Positions 43,986-54,139 of a stretch of DNA of 64,000 bases are shown in pieces. Position numbers and translations under genes: made by a program. Where the stretch lies: the NCBI RefSeq assembly GCF_000498755.1, contig NZ_AXUS01000015.1, positions 1 through 64,000 of the forward strand. Reading direction: 5' to 3'. Within the stretch, counting starts at the first letter, position 1. Each line of letters starts with the position of its first letter. Source of the stretch: Clostridioides mangenotii TR (GTDB taxonomy: Bacteria > Bacillota > Clostridia > Peptostreptococcales > Peptostreptococcaceae). The notes under the pieces were generated by a model that worked only from the letters and a program-made list of their open reading frames with translations, ran no database searches and had not been told where the DNA came from.

Positions 43986-44423
43986 TTAGAATGGTATGTC
44001 GTCATCGTCTATAGCTTGGAAACCTTGAGGATCAAGTCCCTGTGGCTCAAAGCTAGGCTCAAACTTTTGAGAATCATCTCCGAATGAATTCTCAGATTTA
44101 TTTTTATTACTATCTAAAGCTTGTACAGATCTAGTACTTACTTTAGTAAAAGTTCTTTTTTCGCCTGATTGGTTTTGATAATTATCAACCCTTATTGAAC
44201 CTTGTAGCGATACTAGTCTTCCCTTAGTAATATAGTTAGCGCAGAATTCTGCAGCTTTTCCCATAACTTCTATAGGTATAAAATCTGTATCTCTAGAACC
44301 ATCTTTCTTTACAAAGTCTCTATCTATTGCAATTGTGAAAGTGGCTACTGGTGTTCCTGTTCCTGGGATATATCTCAACTCAGGGTCTCTCGTAAGTCTT
44401 CCAACTAAGGTCACGTTATTCAT
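43986..44423 (-). CDS. ssb: single-stranded DNA-binding protein
   Basis: 145 aa. OB-fold 1-105 (MNNVTLVGRLTRDPELRY; FIPIEVMGKAAE), Gln/Ser/Phe-rich linker, and acidic tip DDDIPF that recruits replication and repair partners. Located between rpsF and rpsR as in most Firmicutes. Confidence 0.96.
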   Translation of the reverse strand: MNNVTLVGRLTRDPELRYIPGTGTPVATFTIAIDRDFVKKDGSRDTDFIPIEVMGKAAEFCANYITKGRLVSLQGSIRVDNYQNQSGEKRTFTKVSTRSVQALDSNKNKSENSFGDDSQKFEPSFEPQGLDPQGFQAIDDDDIPF

Positions 44424-44456
44424 AAAAACACCACCTATTCATAATAAAACTAGCTA

Positions 44457-44735
44457 TTAAGCAACAACTATCATATGTCTTATTACGTTTTCGTTTATCT
44501 TTAAGTTTCTGTCGATTTCTTTAGGAACATCAACACCTGATTTAAAGTTAACTAATACATAGTAACCTTCAGTAAGTTTTTGTATTGGGTAAGCTAATTT
44601 CTTATTTCCCCAAGTATCAATTTTAACAACTTCACCATCAGTTCCTATAACGTCTTTAACTTTGTTAAGTACAGTCTCTTTTACCTCTTCTTCAGAGTTT
44701 GACTTTACTACATAAATTAATTCATAATCTCTCAC
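44457..44735 (-). CDS. rpsF: 30S ribosomal protein S6
   Basis: 92 aa: MRDYELIYVVKSNSEEEVKE start, WGNKKLAYPIQKLTEGYYVL core. First gene of the operon; AGGTGA upstream. Confidence 0.96.
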   Translation of the reverse strand: MRDYELIYVVKSNSEEEVKETVLNKVKDVIGTDGEVVKIDTWGNKKLAYPIQKLTEGYYVLVNFKSGVDVPKEIDRNLKINENVIRHMIVVA

Positions 44736-44929
44736 TTATTTCACCTCCCTTTGGACTAACGGCTCTAAAATTTATTTAGAGCAGAGAAATGAGACATATT
44801 TAGTCTCATACCCAACTATTTTACCATTAATTTATTGAGGTGTCAATTATTTTTCATTTTAAACTATCCTTCTATCACATCAATATAGTATAATTTAAAC
44901 TAACCGAATAAATATACTGTCTAATTAAA

Positions 44930-45052
44930 TTATTAATATCTACTAGTATTAAATCGTCCTTGTTACCATTTAAAGCTCTTGCTTCTTCTCTTATGATAGT
45001 TGCTGCTTCATATCTATCTGATCCGCCTAATCTGCTTACTTTACTTACTCAA
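44930..45052 (-). pseudogene. CWB2 domain relic
   Basis: VSRLGGSDRYEAATIIREEA then RALNGNKDDLILVD: the first half of a CWB2 repeat, without start, followed by non-homologous residues. Lies in the rpsF-rplL gap, far from any intact CWB2 gene in the window. Confidence 0.65.
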
Positions 45053-45148
45053 TCATTGGCTAGAGGGATTAACTATACAATCTCTTGGACTACATCCGTA
45101 AAAGTTCCAGGTACATTACATGGAAGTGGTATAATTACTGTATATTAA
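45053..45148 (+). pseudogene. C-terminal fragment of an unknown protein
   Basis: LARGINYTISWTTSVKVPGT then LHGSGIITVY-stop, directly abutting the opposite-strand CWB2 relic. Beta-rich; looks like the end of an exported protein. The joined frame running back to 44960 is an artefact, since its first half is antisense to the CWB2 relic. Confidence 0.3.
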
Positions 45149-45230
45149 TTTTTAAAGCTAAAATCAATACGACATTGGAGATATAAGAATAAATAATAAT
45201 CAAAAATTTCAAGAAAAATACAAAATTAAA

Positions 45231-45279
45231 AGAGGTTGTCTCAAAACCGATTTTATCAATCAGTTTTGGGACAACCTCT
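45231..45279 (-). terminator. rplJ-rplL terminator
   Basis: AGAGGTTGTCTCAAAAC pairs with GTTTTGGGACAACCTCT (one mismatch), then TTTTAATTTT on the minus strand. Confidence 0.88.
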
Positions 45280-45312
45280 ATATACTGTTTAAGTAAAGTT
45301 GTTTAAGTAAAA

Positions 45313-45678
45313 TTACTTAACTTCTACTTTAGCTCCAGCAGCTTCTAATTTTTCTTTTATTTCATCAGACTCTTCTTTAGTAGCAGCTTCTTTTACTGCT
45401 TTAGGAGCATTGTCAACTAATTCTTTAGCTTCTTTTAATCCTAGTCCAGTTACTTCTCTAACAGCTTTGATAACTCCAACTTTTGAAGCTCCAATTTCTG
45501 CTAATATAACATCGAACTCAGTTTGCTCTGCAGCACCAGCAGCAGCACCAGCATCACCAGCTACCATTACTGGAGCAGATGCAGATACACCGAATTTTTC
45601 TTCTGCAGCTTTAACTAATTCATTTAATTCTAAAACTTTCATGTTCTCTATAGCTTCTAATATTTGTTCTATTGTCAT
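45313..45678 (-). CDS. rplL: 50S ribosomal protein L7/L12
   Basis: 121 aa. N-terminal dimerisation helices, Ala-rich hinge ([11 protein letters not shown]), C-terminal [20 protein letters not shown] factor-binding domain. ATG at 45678 follows GGAGGTGCGAAAA. Stalk protein partnered with L10 upstream. Confidence 0.96.
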   Translation of the reverse strand: MTIEQILEAIENMKVLELNELVKAAEEKFGVSASAPVMVAGDAGAAAGAAEQTEFDVILAEIGASKVGVIKAVREVTGLGLKEAKELVDNAPKAVKEAATKEESDEIKEKLEAAGAKVEVK

Positions 45679-45734
45679 TTTTCGCACCTCCGAAATTATT
45701 TTCTTTTATTTATTCTTTATTTTTTAACTTGCTA

Positions 45735-46238
45735 TTAAGCTTCTTGTTCTTCTGCTTTTTTTGCTATTGCATCTACTAAGTATGCAAAGTTTGAAACTGG
45801 AGCTTTTAAGCTGCCAAGTAATTTTGCGATAAGAACTTCTCTTGATGGTATACTTGCAAGAGCTTCAATTTGAGACTCATTGTAGAATTCACCTTCAACA
45901 ACACCCATTTTTAATTCCAATTTAGGATGGTTATCTATAAAGTTTTTTAATATTCTAGCTGGAGCAACTGGATCTTCATATCCAAATGCTATTGCATTAG
46001 CACCAACTAATAATTCATCATTAAACTCATTTATTCCAACTTCTTGTGCTGCTCTTCTTACTAAAGTATTTTTGTATACTTTGTAGTCTATACCAGCTTC
46101 TCTCATTTGCTTTCTAAGCTCAGTTACCTCTTCAACTGTTAACCCTCTGTAGTCAACAACTATTGTAGATGTAGCTTTGTTAAGTTTTTCAACTATCTCA
46201 GCTACAACACCTGATTTAACTTCTATAGCTTTATTCAT
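45735..46238 (-). CDS. rplJ: 50S ribosomal protein L10
   Basis: 167 aa from ATG 46238 (AAAGGAGG 11 bases upstream); an in-frame extension of 14 residues lies before the site. [20 protein letters not shown] is the L10 signature. Anchors L7/L12 dimers. Regulated by the leader RNA upstream. Confidence 0.95.
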   Translation of the reverse strand: MNKAIEVKSGVVAEIVEKLNKATSTIVVDYRGLTVEEVTELRKQMREAGIDYKVYKNTLVRRAAQEVGINEFNDELLVGANAIAFGYEDPVAPARILKNFIDNHPKLELKMGVVEGEFYNESQIEALASIPSREVLIAKLLGSLKAPVSNFAYLVDAIAKKAEEQEA

Positions 46239-46269
46239 ATAAACGTGCACCTCCTTTATCAATTTGAGA

Positions 46270-46400
46270 CTAGTTTTCACCGTAAAACCGAAAAAGCTTT
46301 TGTTGTCATTGTAGACACCAAAAGCTTTAGCATAATAATTTATCTAAAAACCTCGGTGGGAAATTAAGCTAATGCACCCACTGTCTACGGTAAATCTATT
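46270..46400 (-). ncRNA. L10 (rplJ) leader, autoregulatory
   Basis: The rplA-rplJ gap has long-range pairing (CCGTAGACAGTGGGTGC near 46390; ACCGTAAAAC complement near 46280), the CCACCGAGGT element, and an AAAGCTTTTGGTGTC/AAAAGCTTT hairpin before rplJ, as in the Firmicute L10 leader that binds the L10-L12 complex. Boundaries are approximate. Confidence 0.75.
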
Positions 46401-46458
46401 CTATATTTGATTGACAAATATTATATTAACACTTTTGACAAGCGTCGTCAAGCATTAA

Positions 46459-47157
46459 TTACTCTGCTGATTTAGTAGTATTTACCTTTACTCCAGGTCC
46501 CATTGTAGAAGTTACTGTAACACTTCTTAAATATTGACCTTTTGCAGCTGATGGCTTAGCTTTTACTATTGCATCCATAAGAGCAGCATAGTTTTCTTTT
46601 AATTTTTCTCCACCAAATGATACTTTTCCTATTGGAACGTGTATTATGTTAGTTTTGTCTAATCTGTATTCAACTTTACCAGCTTTTATTTCATCTATAG
46701 CTTTAGCTACATCAAATGTAACAGTTCCTGATTTAGGGTTTGGCATTAAACCTTTTGGTCCAAGTACTCTACCTAATCTACCAACTACACCCATCATGTC
46801 TGGAGTAGCAACAACTATATCAAAATCAAACCAACCTTCACCTTGTATTTTTTGAACTAATTCTTCAGCTCCTACAAAGTCTGCTCCAGCTTCTTGAGCT
46901 TCTTTAGCTTTTTCACCTTTAGCAAAAACTAAAACTTTTTTAGTTTTACCAGTACCGTGTGGAAGCACAACAGCACCTCTTACTTGTTGGTCTGCGTGTC
47001 TTGAGTCAACACCTAATTTAATATGAGCTTCAACAGTCTCATCAAATTTAGCTCCTGCTATATCAGTAACTAAAGTTAACGCTTCTGAAGCATCATAGAA
47101 TTTTTGTCTATCTACTTTTTCTAAAGCTCCTGAATATCTTTTACCTTTTTTTGCCAT
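46459..47157 (-). CDS. rplA: 50S ribosomal protein L1
   Basis: 232 aa from ATG 47157 (AAGGAGG nearby); an upstream in-frame 16-residue extension crosses the site and is not used. [13 protein letters not shown] start, [15 protein letters not shown] signature. Lies with rplK upstream. Confidence 0.96.
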   Translation of the reverse strand: MAKKGKRYSGALEKVDRQKFYDASEALTLVTDIAGAKFDETVEAHIKLGVDSRHADQQVRGAVVLPHGTGKTKKVLVFAKGEKAKEAQEAGADFVGAEELVQKIQGEGWFDFDIVVATPDMMGVVGRLGRVLGPKGLMPNPKSGTVTFDVAKAIDEIKAGKVEYRLDKTNIIHVPIGKVSFGGEKLKENYAALMDAIVKAKPSAAKGQYLRSVTVTSTMGPGVKVNTTKSAE

Positions 47158-47253
47158 TTTATTTTCCTCCTTGTGGTTAATATTCGGTTTTTTAAAACCT
47201 CCCACTGATTTAAAGCGAAATCTTTAATATTAATTATATAATATCATTTAATA

Positions 47254-47679
47254 TTAGTCTATTACTTCAACACCCATGCTTCTAGCAGTTCCAGCAACCA
47301 TTCTCATAGCAGCTTCTACTGATGCAGCATTTAAGTCAGGCATTTTTAACTCAGCAATCTCTTTAAGTTGAGCTTGAGTTATTTTAGCAACTTTCTTCTT
47401 GTTTGGTTCCCCAGATGCAGTTTTTAAGTTTAATGCTTTCTTTATTAGCACTGCTGCTGGTGGAGTTTTTGTTATAAAACTGAATGATCTATCTTGATAC
47501 ACAGTTATAACAACTGGTATTATCATACCAGCTTGATCTGCAGTTTTAGCATTGAATTCCTTTGTGAATCCCATTATATTAACACCATGTTGCCCTAATG
47601 CTGGTCCAACTGGTGGTGCTGGTGTAGCCTTTCCTGCAGGTATTTGTAATTTAATTTGACCTATAACTTTTTTAGCCAT
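47254..47679 (-). CDS. rplK: 50S ribosomal protein L11
   Basis: 141 aa; [20 protein letters not shown] start, [10 protein letters not shown] end. GTPase-centre protein, first of the rplK-rplA pair. GGAGG before ATG. Confidence 0.97.
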   Translation of the reverse strand: MAKKVIGQIKLQIPAGKATPAPPVGPALGQHGVNIMGFTKEFNAKTADQAGMIIPVVITVYQDRSFSFITKTPPAAVLIKKALNLKTASGEPNKKKVAKITQAQLKEIAELKMPDLNAASVEAAMRMVAGTARSMGVEVID

Positions 47680-47718
47680 TTTAGCGCACCTCCTCTAAAT
47701 CTCTCTATAAAATAAGTA

Positions 47719-48261
47719 TTAGATTTTCTCTATACCTTCAACATCCATTGTAAATGGTGTTTGCTTACCAAATGCATTAATAGATACTTTAACTTCTTTT
47801 TTCTCTATATTAATGTCTTCAACATTTCCAATTTGTCCCTTAAAAGGCCCTGAGGCAATTCTTATTGTATCTCCAATTTCTAAATCAATCTCTCCATCCA
47901 CTATCTTAGGAGTATTGATATCTATTCCCATTGATCTAACCTCTTCCTCACTTAGCGGAACTGGCTTAGATCCTGGACCAACGAATCCAGTAACACCTTT
48001 TGTATTTCTAACAACATACCATGATTCATCAGTTATTACCATTTTGACTAATACATAGCTCGGGTATACTTTACGTTGTCTAATTTTTTCTTTTCCAGTT
48101 TTTGTAGTTTCAACTACATCTTCAGTGGGAACAACTACTTGTGTGATGCAATCTTCCATTCCCCTTGTCTTAACAGCCTTTTCGATAGTTGCTTTGACTT
48201 TGTTTTCATGTCCCGAATAAGTATGAACTACATACCAACTTTCTTTTTGTAACTCTGACAT
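47719..48261 (-). CDS. nusG: transcription termination/antitermination factor NusG
   Basis: 180 aa. NGN domain (SWYVVHTYSGHENKVKATIE; YPSYVLVKM) and KOW domain (GDTIRIASGPFKGQIGNVED). ATG 48261 sits five bases after GAGGTGG; the GTG at 48270 is part of that site. 20 bp from secE. Confidence 0.96.
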   Translation of the reverse strand: MSELQKESWYVVHTYSGHENKVKATIEKAVKTRGMEDCITQVVVPTEDVVETTKTGKEKIRQRKVYPSYVLVKMVITDESWYVVRNTKGVTGFVGPGSKPVPLSEEEVRSMGIDINTPKIVDGEIDLEIGDTIRIASGPFKGQIGNVEDINIEKKEVKVSINAFGKQTPFTMDVEGIEKI

Positions 48262-48280
48262 TTTGTCCACCTCTTTTCGA

Positions 48281-48487
48281 CTATTTTACTATAAGTGATA
48301 GAAGCCATGATAAACCAGTATCTAGCCCCCAAACTATAATAGTAAATGAAACAACTACAGCTAAAACTATCCCAGTGTTTTTAAATAATTCTTTTCCTGT
48401 AGGCCATGTAACTCTTTTAAGTTCTTGACGGGTTTCTTTTAGATATCTAAACAAACTGAATCTTTTCTTTTTTATTTCTTCAGTCAC
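48281..48487 (-). CDS. secE: preprotein translocase subunit SecE
   Basis: 68 aa; LKETRQELKRVTWPTGKEL amphipathic helix, then one membrane helix. Stabilises SecY. Placed rpmG-secE-nusG as usual. Confidence 0.94.
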   Translation of the reverse strand: MTEEIKKKRFSLFRYLKETRQELKRVTWPTGKELFKNTGIVLAVVVSFTIIVWGLDTGLSWLLSLIVK

Positions 48488-48512
48488 TCCAAACTCACAT
48501 CCTTATAAAAAC

Positions 48513-48662
48513 CTATTTTGTTTCCTTATGAGCTGTATGTTTTTTGCAGAATCTACAATATTTTTGTAGCTCTATTCTGTCTGGGTTATTTTTCTTGTTT
48601 TTAGTAGTGTTATAGTTTCTTTGCTTACACTCTGAACACGCTAATGTTATCTTAACTCTCAT
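48513..48662 (-). CDS. rpmG: 50S ribosomal protein L33
   Basis: 49 aa from ATG 48662 (GGAGGTGT upstream). CSEC and CRFC zinc ligands show the C+ form. A longer in-frame reading to 48728 has no start signal. Confidence 0.95.
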   Translation of the reverse strand: MRVKITLACSECKQRNYNTTKNKKNNPDRIELQKYCRFCKKHTAHKETK

Positions 48663-48833
48663 GACACACCTCCACTTTGTTATACAATAGTATATATATA
48701 TTGAATATAATATCCTCAAACTACGCATTTAAAAAAACACACAATTCAAGATATTATTACCTTCCATAATCATTACCTTGTATAAGTTACCACATTTTTA
48801 TATGAAAGTCAACAGAAATTAAAGCTCAATATT

Positions 48834-48858
48834 AAAAAAAGAGGAGTTAAAACTCCTC
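48834..48858 (-). terminator. tuf terminator
   Basis: GAGGAGTT-AA-AACTCCTC followed on the minus strand by seven T's. The remainder of 48859-49016 shows no feature. Confidence 0.9.
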
Positions 48859-49016
48859 TTTGAATATTTTTTGTTATAATCTGGAAAGTCTGTTATCACT
48901 GGATATCAGAGCATTTAAACAACGACTCTATTCTTAATATTTAAAAACCCAGTTGCCTTATTATCTGATTAGCATATTGGCTTATAAATAGTCAATAGTA
49001 CACTATTACTAAATTA

Positions 49017-50210
49017 TTATTCTAGTATAGAAACAACAACTCCTGAAGCAACAGTTCTTCCACCTTCTCTTATCGCGAATCTTTGTCCTTCTTCTACCGC
49101 GATTGAGTTGATTAAGTCTACTTCCATTGTTACGTTATCTCCTGGCATAACCATCTCTATTCCATCTGGTAATTTGCAAGCACCTGTTACATCTGTTGTT
49201 CTTAGGTAAAATTGCGGTCTGTATCCATCAAAGAATGGAGTATGTCTTCCACCCTCTTCTTTTTTAAGAACGTATACTTCTGCAGTAAACTTAGTGTGAG
49301 CTTTCACAGAACCAGTTTTACAAAGAACTTGCCCTCTTTCTATCTCATCTCTTTGGATTCCTCTTAAAAGAGCTCCTATGTTATCTCCAGCTTGAGCTTG
49401 GTCTAGTAATTTTCTAAACATCTCTACTCCAGTTACAACTAACTTTCTTGGAGCTTCTGAAAGACCTACTAAATCTACTTCATCTTGAACTTTAAGTATT
49501 CCTCTTTCAACTCTACCTGTAGCAACTGTACCTCTACCTGTTATAGAGAATACATCCTCAACTGGCATTAAAAAGTCTTTATCTATATCTCTTTCAGGAG
49601 CTGGTATATACTCATCTATTTGTTCAAATAATTCAATTATTCTGTCTCCCCATGCGCTTGAAGTGTCTTCTAAAGCCATTAGAGCAGAACCTTTAACTAT
49701 TGGAGTATCGTCTCCTGGGAAGTCGTATTCAGTTAATAAGTCTCTAACTTCCATTTCAACTAACTCAAGCAACTCTTCATCATCTACCATGTCGCATTTG
49801 TTTAAGAATACAACGATGTATGGTACACCAACTTGTCTTGAAAGTACTATATGCTCTCTTGTTTGAGGCATTGGACCGTCTGTTGCAGAAACAACTAGTA
49901 TAGCACCATCCATTTGAGCTGCTCCTGTGATCATGTTTTTAACATAGTCAGCATGTCCTGGGCAGTCAACGTGAGCGTAGTGTCTGTTCGGTGTTTCGTA
50001 CTCAACGTGAGTTGTAGATATAGTGATACCTCTTTCTCTTTCCTCTGGAGCCTTGTCTATATTCGCAAAGTCTACTGCTTCTCCTAAGTTGTATCTATCA
50101 TGTAGTGTTTTAGTGATAGCTGCAGTTAAAGTAGTTTTACCATGGTCAACATGACCTATAGTTCCTATATTAACATGGGGCTTAGTTCTTTCGTATTTAG
50201 ATTTAGCCAT
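49017..50210 (-). CDS. tuf: elongation factor Tu
   Basis: 397 aa GTPase delivering aminoacyl-tRNA. G1 [10 protein letters not shown]3 DCPGHADY, G4 NKCDMVDD, G5 SALM. The tuf-rpmG-secE-nusG order is standard. Confidence 0.98.
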   Translation of the reverse strand: MAKSKYERTKPHVNIGTIGHVDHGKTTLTAAITKTLHDRYNLGEAVDFANIDKAPEERERGITISTTHVEYETPNRHYAHVDCPGHADYVKNMITGAAQMDGAILVVSATDGPMPQTREHIVLSRQVGVPYIVVFLNKCDMVDDEELLELVEMEVRDLLTEYDFPGDDTPIVKGSALMALEDTSSAWGDRIIELFEQIDEYIPAPERDIDKDFLMPVEDVFSITGRGTVATGRVERGILKVQDEVDLVGLSEAPRKLVVTGVEMFRKLLDQAQAGDNIGALLRGIQRDEIERGQVLCKTGSVKAHTKFTAEVYVLKKEEGGRHTPFFDGYRPQFYLRTTDVTGACKLPDGIEMVMPGDNVTMEVDLINSIAVEEGQRFAIREGGRTVASGVVVSILE

Positions 50211-50282
50211 TTTACTTTCCTCCCTATTATATTTGATATATTTAAAAACTTTATTTTAGTCCTTATGGTAAATATTCTACTA

Positions 50283-50930
50283 TTAATCATTATTGTTTTC
50301 AAGATGTTTTTCCAATTTTCTCTTTACCCTCTGAAGGGCGTTGTCAATCGATTTCACATCCCTATCGAGTCTATCCGCGATATACTGATACGATTTTCCA
50401 TTTAGATATAATTCTAGTACTTTTTGCTCTAATTCGCTCAGTAATTCATTCATTTTTGATTCTATATTTTTTATTTCTTCTTTACTAATAATAAGTTCTT
50501 CGGGATCAGTCACCATACTAGTGGTTATTATATCCAAAAGCGTACGGTCTGACTCCTCATCGTAAATTGGTTTGTTTAGTGATATGTACGAATTCAAAGG
50601 TATATGTTTCTGTCTTGTGGCTGTTTTAATCGCAGTGATGATCTGTCTAGTTATACAAATGTCGGCAAAACACTTAAAGGAATTTGTCTTTGTTCCATCA
50701 AAATCTCTGATAGCTTTGTAAAGACCTATCATTCCTTCCTGTATAATATCTTCTTTATCGGCACCGATTAAAAAATAAGACTTTGCTTTAGCCTTTACAA
50801 AATTCTTGTACTTAGAAATAAGGTACTCTAGTGCGATCTTGTCTCCTCCACTCGCTTTTATGACCAAGTTGTAATCATCAATCTGTGAAGCACTCATTTC
50901 TTCAAAACTTTTTTCTTTTGCTACTAACAT
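50283..50930 (-). CDS. sigH: RNA polymerase sigma-H factor
   Basis: 215 aa from ATG 50930. Sigma region 2 (EDIIQEGMIGLYKAIRDFDG) and region 4 (ELYLNGKSYQYIADRL) match SigH, which drives early sporulation and stationary-phase genes. Follows yacP, as in Bacillus and Clostridia. Confidence 0.92.
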   Translation of the reverse strand: MLVAKEKSFEEMSASQIDDYNLVIKASGGDKIALEYLISKYKNFVKAKAKSYFLIGADKEDIIQEGMIGLYKAIRDFDGTKTNSFKCFADICITRQIITAIKTATRQKHIPLNSYISLNKPIYDEESDRTLLDIITTSMVTDPEELIISKEEIKNIESKMNELLSELEQKVLELYLNGKSYQYIADRLDRDVKSIDNALQRVKRKLEKHLENNND

Positions 50931-51000
50931 GTATATCTCCCCCATATAAAAACAAAATAAACAATCATAGCTATATTATAGTCTAAAGAATCCAGTAATT

Positions 51001-51540
51001 TCAACGCTTTTTACGAATGTTCTCAAGTTTCGACAATATTTCCTTATCTAACCTTTCATCCAATCTATTTCGATCAATTTTTTTACCAAATACAACATTT
51101 TTTTCTCTAATTTTCACTTTAGAATTGTCAATATCGAGCCTTAATTCTCGGGCGGAAACTCTAGCTGCTCCCTTACCCAAAATAATTTGTTGCTCTGCGT
51201 AATCATTTGTTACTACTTTTACATCATCATACTCAGATAGCGTAGTGATAAATTTCTCAATATAGCTATCTGCAGTTTGATGTTCTTTTGTATAAACCAC
51301 TGTTATATGTTCTCGTTTTTCTACTTTTTCACGAGAATTCTTTACGTTGTAAGCATCAAATACTATTATTGCCTTGTATCCACTAAATTCTGCATACTCA
51401 ATAACTTCATCTATAAGCTTCTCTCTAGAGTCTTCTAGATCTTCTCTTGCCAACGCTCTTAAATCTTCCCATGCGTTAATAATATTGTAACCATCTATTA
51501 TTAAATACTGGGTTTTCTTTCTCAGTGTTCTATTTGCCAA
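51001..51540 (-). CDS. NYN-domain RNA-binding/nuclease protein (YacP/Rae1 type)
   Basis: 179 aa. PIN-like NYN fold: YLIIDGYNIINAW (Asp ligand), IVFDAYNVKN, VVTNDYAEQ. The Bacillus homologue Rae1 cleaves mRNA on the ribosome. Overlaps rlmB by 11 bases, so co-translated. Confidence 0.88.
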   Translation of the reverse strand: MANRTLRKKTQYLIIDGYNIINAWEDLRALAREDLEDSREKLIDEVIEYAEFSGYKAIIVFDAYNVKNSREKVEKREHITVVYTKEHQTADSYIEKFITTLSEYDDVKVVTNDYAEQQIILGKGAARVSARELRLDIDNSKVKIREKNVVFGKKIDRNRLDERLDKEILSKLENIRKKR

Positions 51541-52261
51541 TTCTTTGCTTTAGCACCTCGTAAAGGACAATACTTCCTGCTACCGAAGCATTCAGAGATG
51601 TAACATTTCCTACCATCGGCATTTTAACTTTAAAATCGCAGTTTTCCTTTACTAGCCTAGATATACCATAGCCCTCACTACCAATAACTAGCCCTAAAGG
51701 TCCTTTCATATTTTGTTCGTAGAAAACATCTCCATCCATATCGACAGCTGCAATCCACAGACCTTCATCTTTAAGCTTTTTAATAGTGTTAACTATATTG
51801 GTTACTTTACAAACTGGCACGTATTCAATGGCTCCAGCAGAAGCTTTTATAACCACTGGAGTGATATGAACTGATCTTCTCTTTGGTATAATAACTCCAT
51901 GTGCGCCAACTGCGTCGGCTGTTCTTATTATAGATCCTAAGTTATGTGGATCGTTTATTTCATCTAATATTATAAAGAACGGATCTTCATCCTTTGATTT
52001 AACATCTTGTAAAACTTCATCTAAATCAGCGTACTTGTACTCGCTTACCTGAGCTATAACACCTTGGTGTGCATGACTCTCACCTATTTCATCTAGCTTT
52101 TGTTTTTCTACATATTGAATTACTAAATTCTTTTCTTTCGCCATACCAATTATTTTTTTGATAGACCCCTCTTTTGCTGAATTCGCTATCATTATTTTAT
52201 CTATTTCCCTATTATTTTTTATTGCCTCAATAACGGGATTTCTACCTTCAACAAATGCCAA
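51530..52261 (-). CDS. rlmB: 23S rRNA 2'-O-methyltransferase RlmB (TrmH family)
   Basis: 243 aa, TTG start at 52261 placed by AGGAGGTG; the GTG in that site (52270) is rejected. EGRNPVIEAIKN substrate-binding start, SPOUT motifs DPHNLGSIIRTADAVG, LVIGSEGYGISRL, VTSLNASVA. Modifies G2251 (E. coli numbering) of 23S rRNA. Confidence 0.93.
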   Translation of the reverse strand: MAFVEGRNPVIEAIKNNREIDKIMIANSAKEGSIKKIIGMAKEKNLVIQYVEKQKLDEIGESHAHQGVIAQVSEYKYADLDEVLQDVKSKDEDPFFIILDEINDPHNLGSIIRTADAVGAHGVIIPKRRSVHITPVVIKASAGAIEYVPVCKVTNIVNTIKKLKDEGLWIAAVDMDGDVFYEQNMKGPLGLVIGSEGYGISRLVKENCDFKVKMPMVGNVTSLNASVAGSIVLYEVLKQRIGK

Positions 52262-52309
52262 AAGCTTCACCTCCTATTTTTAATTACTAGTATCGAAACT
52301 ATTTATATT

Positions 52310-52804
52310 TTATAGATTATTATTCTTATATGTTGTAAAAACATACTCTATATCTTTGTGCTGTTGTTTTTCGCTCTCATATATCATTTCCCAATTTGAA
52401 TCTTGATCTATTCTCGGGAAGAACTTGTCCGCATCATTTACACTGCTGTTCTTAGTTATATACGCTTCTTTACAATAAGGTAAAAGTTGCTTGTAAATCA
52501 TTTCCCCACCAATAATGTATACTTCGTCTTCACTGTACTTTGTAACCTCTTTAAGAACTTCTTCTACCGAGTTTAAAACAATAACTCCATCATTTTGAAA
52601 CGACTTGTTCTTCGTTAATACTATATTAGTTCTATCTTTTAAAGGTTGCTTTCCTGGAAGAGAATCAAAAGTAGTTCTACCCATTACAACTACATTTCCA
52701 ATTGTATTTTCTTTAAAAAATTTCATATCTGCTGGAATGAACTGAAGTAAATCACCATCATTTCCTATTCCCCAGTTTTTATCTACATTTACTATAGCCT
52801 TCAT
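52310..52804 (-). CDS. folA: dihydrofolate reductase
   Basis: 164 aa: NWGIGNDGDLLQFIPADMKF, VVMGRTTFDSLPG, YIIGGEMIYK. Reduces dihydrofolate with NADPH, recycling what ThyA produces; starts 12 bases after thyA. Confidence 0.94.
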   Translation of the reverse strand: MKAIVNVDKNWGIGNDGDLLQFIPADMKFFKENTIGNVVVMGRTTFDSLPGKQPLKDRTNIVLTKNKSFQNDGVIVLNSVEEVLKEVTKYSEDEVYIIGGEMIYKQLLPYCKEAYITKNSSVNDADKFFPRIDQDSNWEMIYESEKQQHKDIEYVFTTYKNNNL

Positions 52805-52816
52805 ATATCCTACCTC

Positions 52817-53647
52817 CTATATAGCAACAGGTATTTTCTTTATTTGTTCATGAGTTTCGTAACCTTCTAAAACAAAATCTTCTACTTTAAAATCATAGAA
52901 ATCTTTAACATCCGGATTTATTTTAAGCTTTGGGGCTTTAAATGGCTCTCTGCTAATAAGTTCTTCTACTAATGGTATATGTCTATCGTAAATATGAGCA
53001 TCTGCTATAACATGTACAAATTCTCCAACTTCAAATCCAGTAACTTGTGCTAACATGTGAACAAGTATCGCATACTGAGATACATTCCAGTTATTGGCTA
53101 CTAAAACATCGTTTGATCTTTGGTTTAATATAGCATTAAGCTTATTCCCAGTAACATTAAAAGTCATGCTGTATGCACATGGATAAAGATTCATAGCATG
53201 TAGATCGTCATGATTGTACATATTTACTATTATTCTTCTACTGTAAGGGTTATTTTTTAGATCGTATATAACTCTATCTATTTGATCGAATTCGCCCTCT
53301 TTGTACTTGTGTTTTTGCGCTATTTGATAACCGTAAGCTTTACCTATAGTTCCTTCTTCGTCCGCCCAAGAATTCCATATTTTACTGTTTAAATCTTTTA
53401 TATTGTTAGACTTTCTTTGCCATATCCAAAGAAGTTCATCTATAGCTGCCTTTAAATTTGTAGGTCTAAGTGTAAGTATAGGAAACTCCTCAGATAAATC
53501 ATATCTATTTACAACACAGAATTTTTTTACTGTATGAGCTTCCGCTCCATCAAGCCACTTTGCTCTTACTTCTTGTCCTTGTGATGATACCCCTTTTTCT
53601 AAAATATCTTTACACATATTTATAAAAATATTATCTGTTTTACTCAA
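52817..53647 (-). CDS. thyA: thymidylate synthase
   Basis: 276 aa. Catalytic Cys in LYPCAYSMTF, then LNQRSNDVLVANNWNVSQY and HIYDRHIPLVEELISREP. Makes dTMP with methylene-THF. Diverged from E. coli ThyA at the active site (PCAYS for PCH), like other clostridial forms. The thyA-folA pair sits between mrnC and rlmB, an insertion relative to the plain cysS-mrnC-rlmB order. Confidence 0.92.
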   Translation of the reverse strand: MSKTDNIFINMCKDILEKGVSSQGQEVRAKWLDGAEAHTVKKFCVVNRYDLSEEFPILTLRPTNLKAAIDELLWIWQRKSNNIKDLNSKIWNSWADEEGTIGKAYGYQIAQKHKYKEGEFDQIDRVIYDLKNNPYSRRIIVNMYNHDDLHAMNLYPCAYSMTFNVTGNKLNAILNQRSNDVLVANNWNVSQYAILVHMLAQVTGFEVGEFVHVIADAHIYDRHIPLVEELISREPFKAPKLKINPDVKDFYDFKVEDFVLEGYETHEQIKKIPVAI

Positions 53648-54139
53648 AATGAAACCCTCTTTCTTCTTTAGTTTTGTGATAGTTTTTTATTATAAAAATT
53701 TTATTCTATTCGAAAAACAATTCCTTATCACTTGAATTTTTCATTGATTATATTATACATTAATTCAAAGATTTTGTCGCTGTACTCTAGGTTACATAAA
53801 TGTTAAATAGACTTTATTTACTAGATTTGAATAACAAATAAATTTAATTTATTGTGAAATTTGAATTTTAAATACACTTGATTATGCTGAGATTATCTCC
53901 TTAAATTTAACATCCAAGTAAAAGTAAGTTAAAAGTTATACTACTCTTTTCTGAAAATAAGTAAATTAAATAAGCATTCGAACAATTACTGCTCGAATGC
54001 TTATGAAAAAAATTAACATATAGTTTTATGCAACAGCTAATTTAAATAACTTTGTTTCTTATTAATATCATTTAATTTCTTGTTTAATTAGACCCTATTT
54101 ATACTGTTTCAGTCTATTAAAGTCAAATTATAATTTATA
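53648..54139. other. AT-rich intergenic region
   Basis: 492 bp. Apart from the terminator at 53970-54004 only AT-rich sequence is seen, presumably the thyA promoter near 53700. Confidence 0.5.
53970..54004 (-). terminator. cysS-mrnC terminator
   Basis: ATAAGCATTCGA pairs with TCGAATGCTTAT (12 bp), then T-rich on the minus strand. Confidence 0.8.

Noticed and set aside
44960-45148. 62-codon plus-strand frame
   Set aside because: First half is antisense to a CWB2 fragment; the frame is a chance join of two relics.
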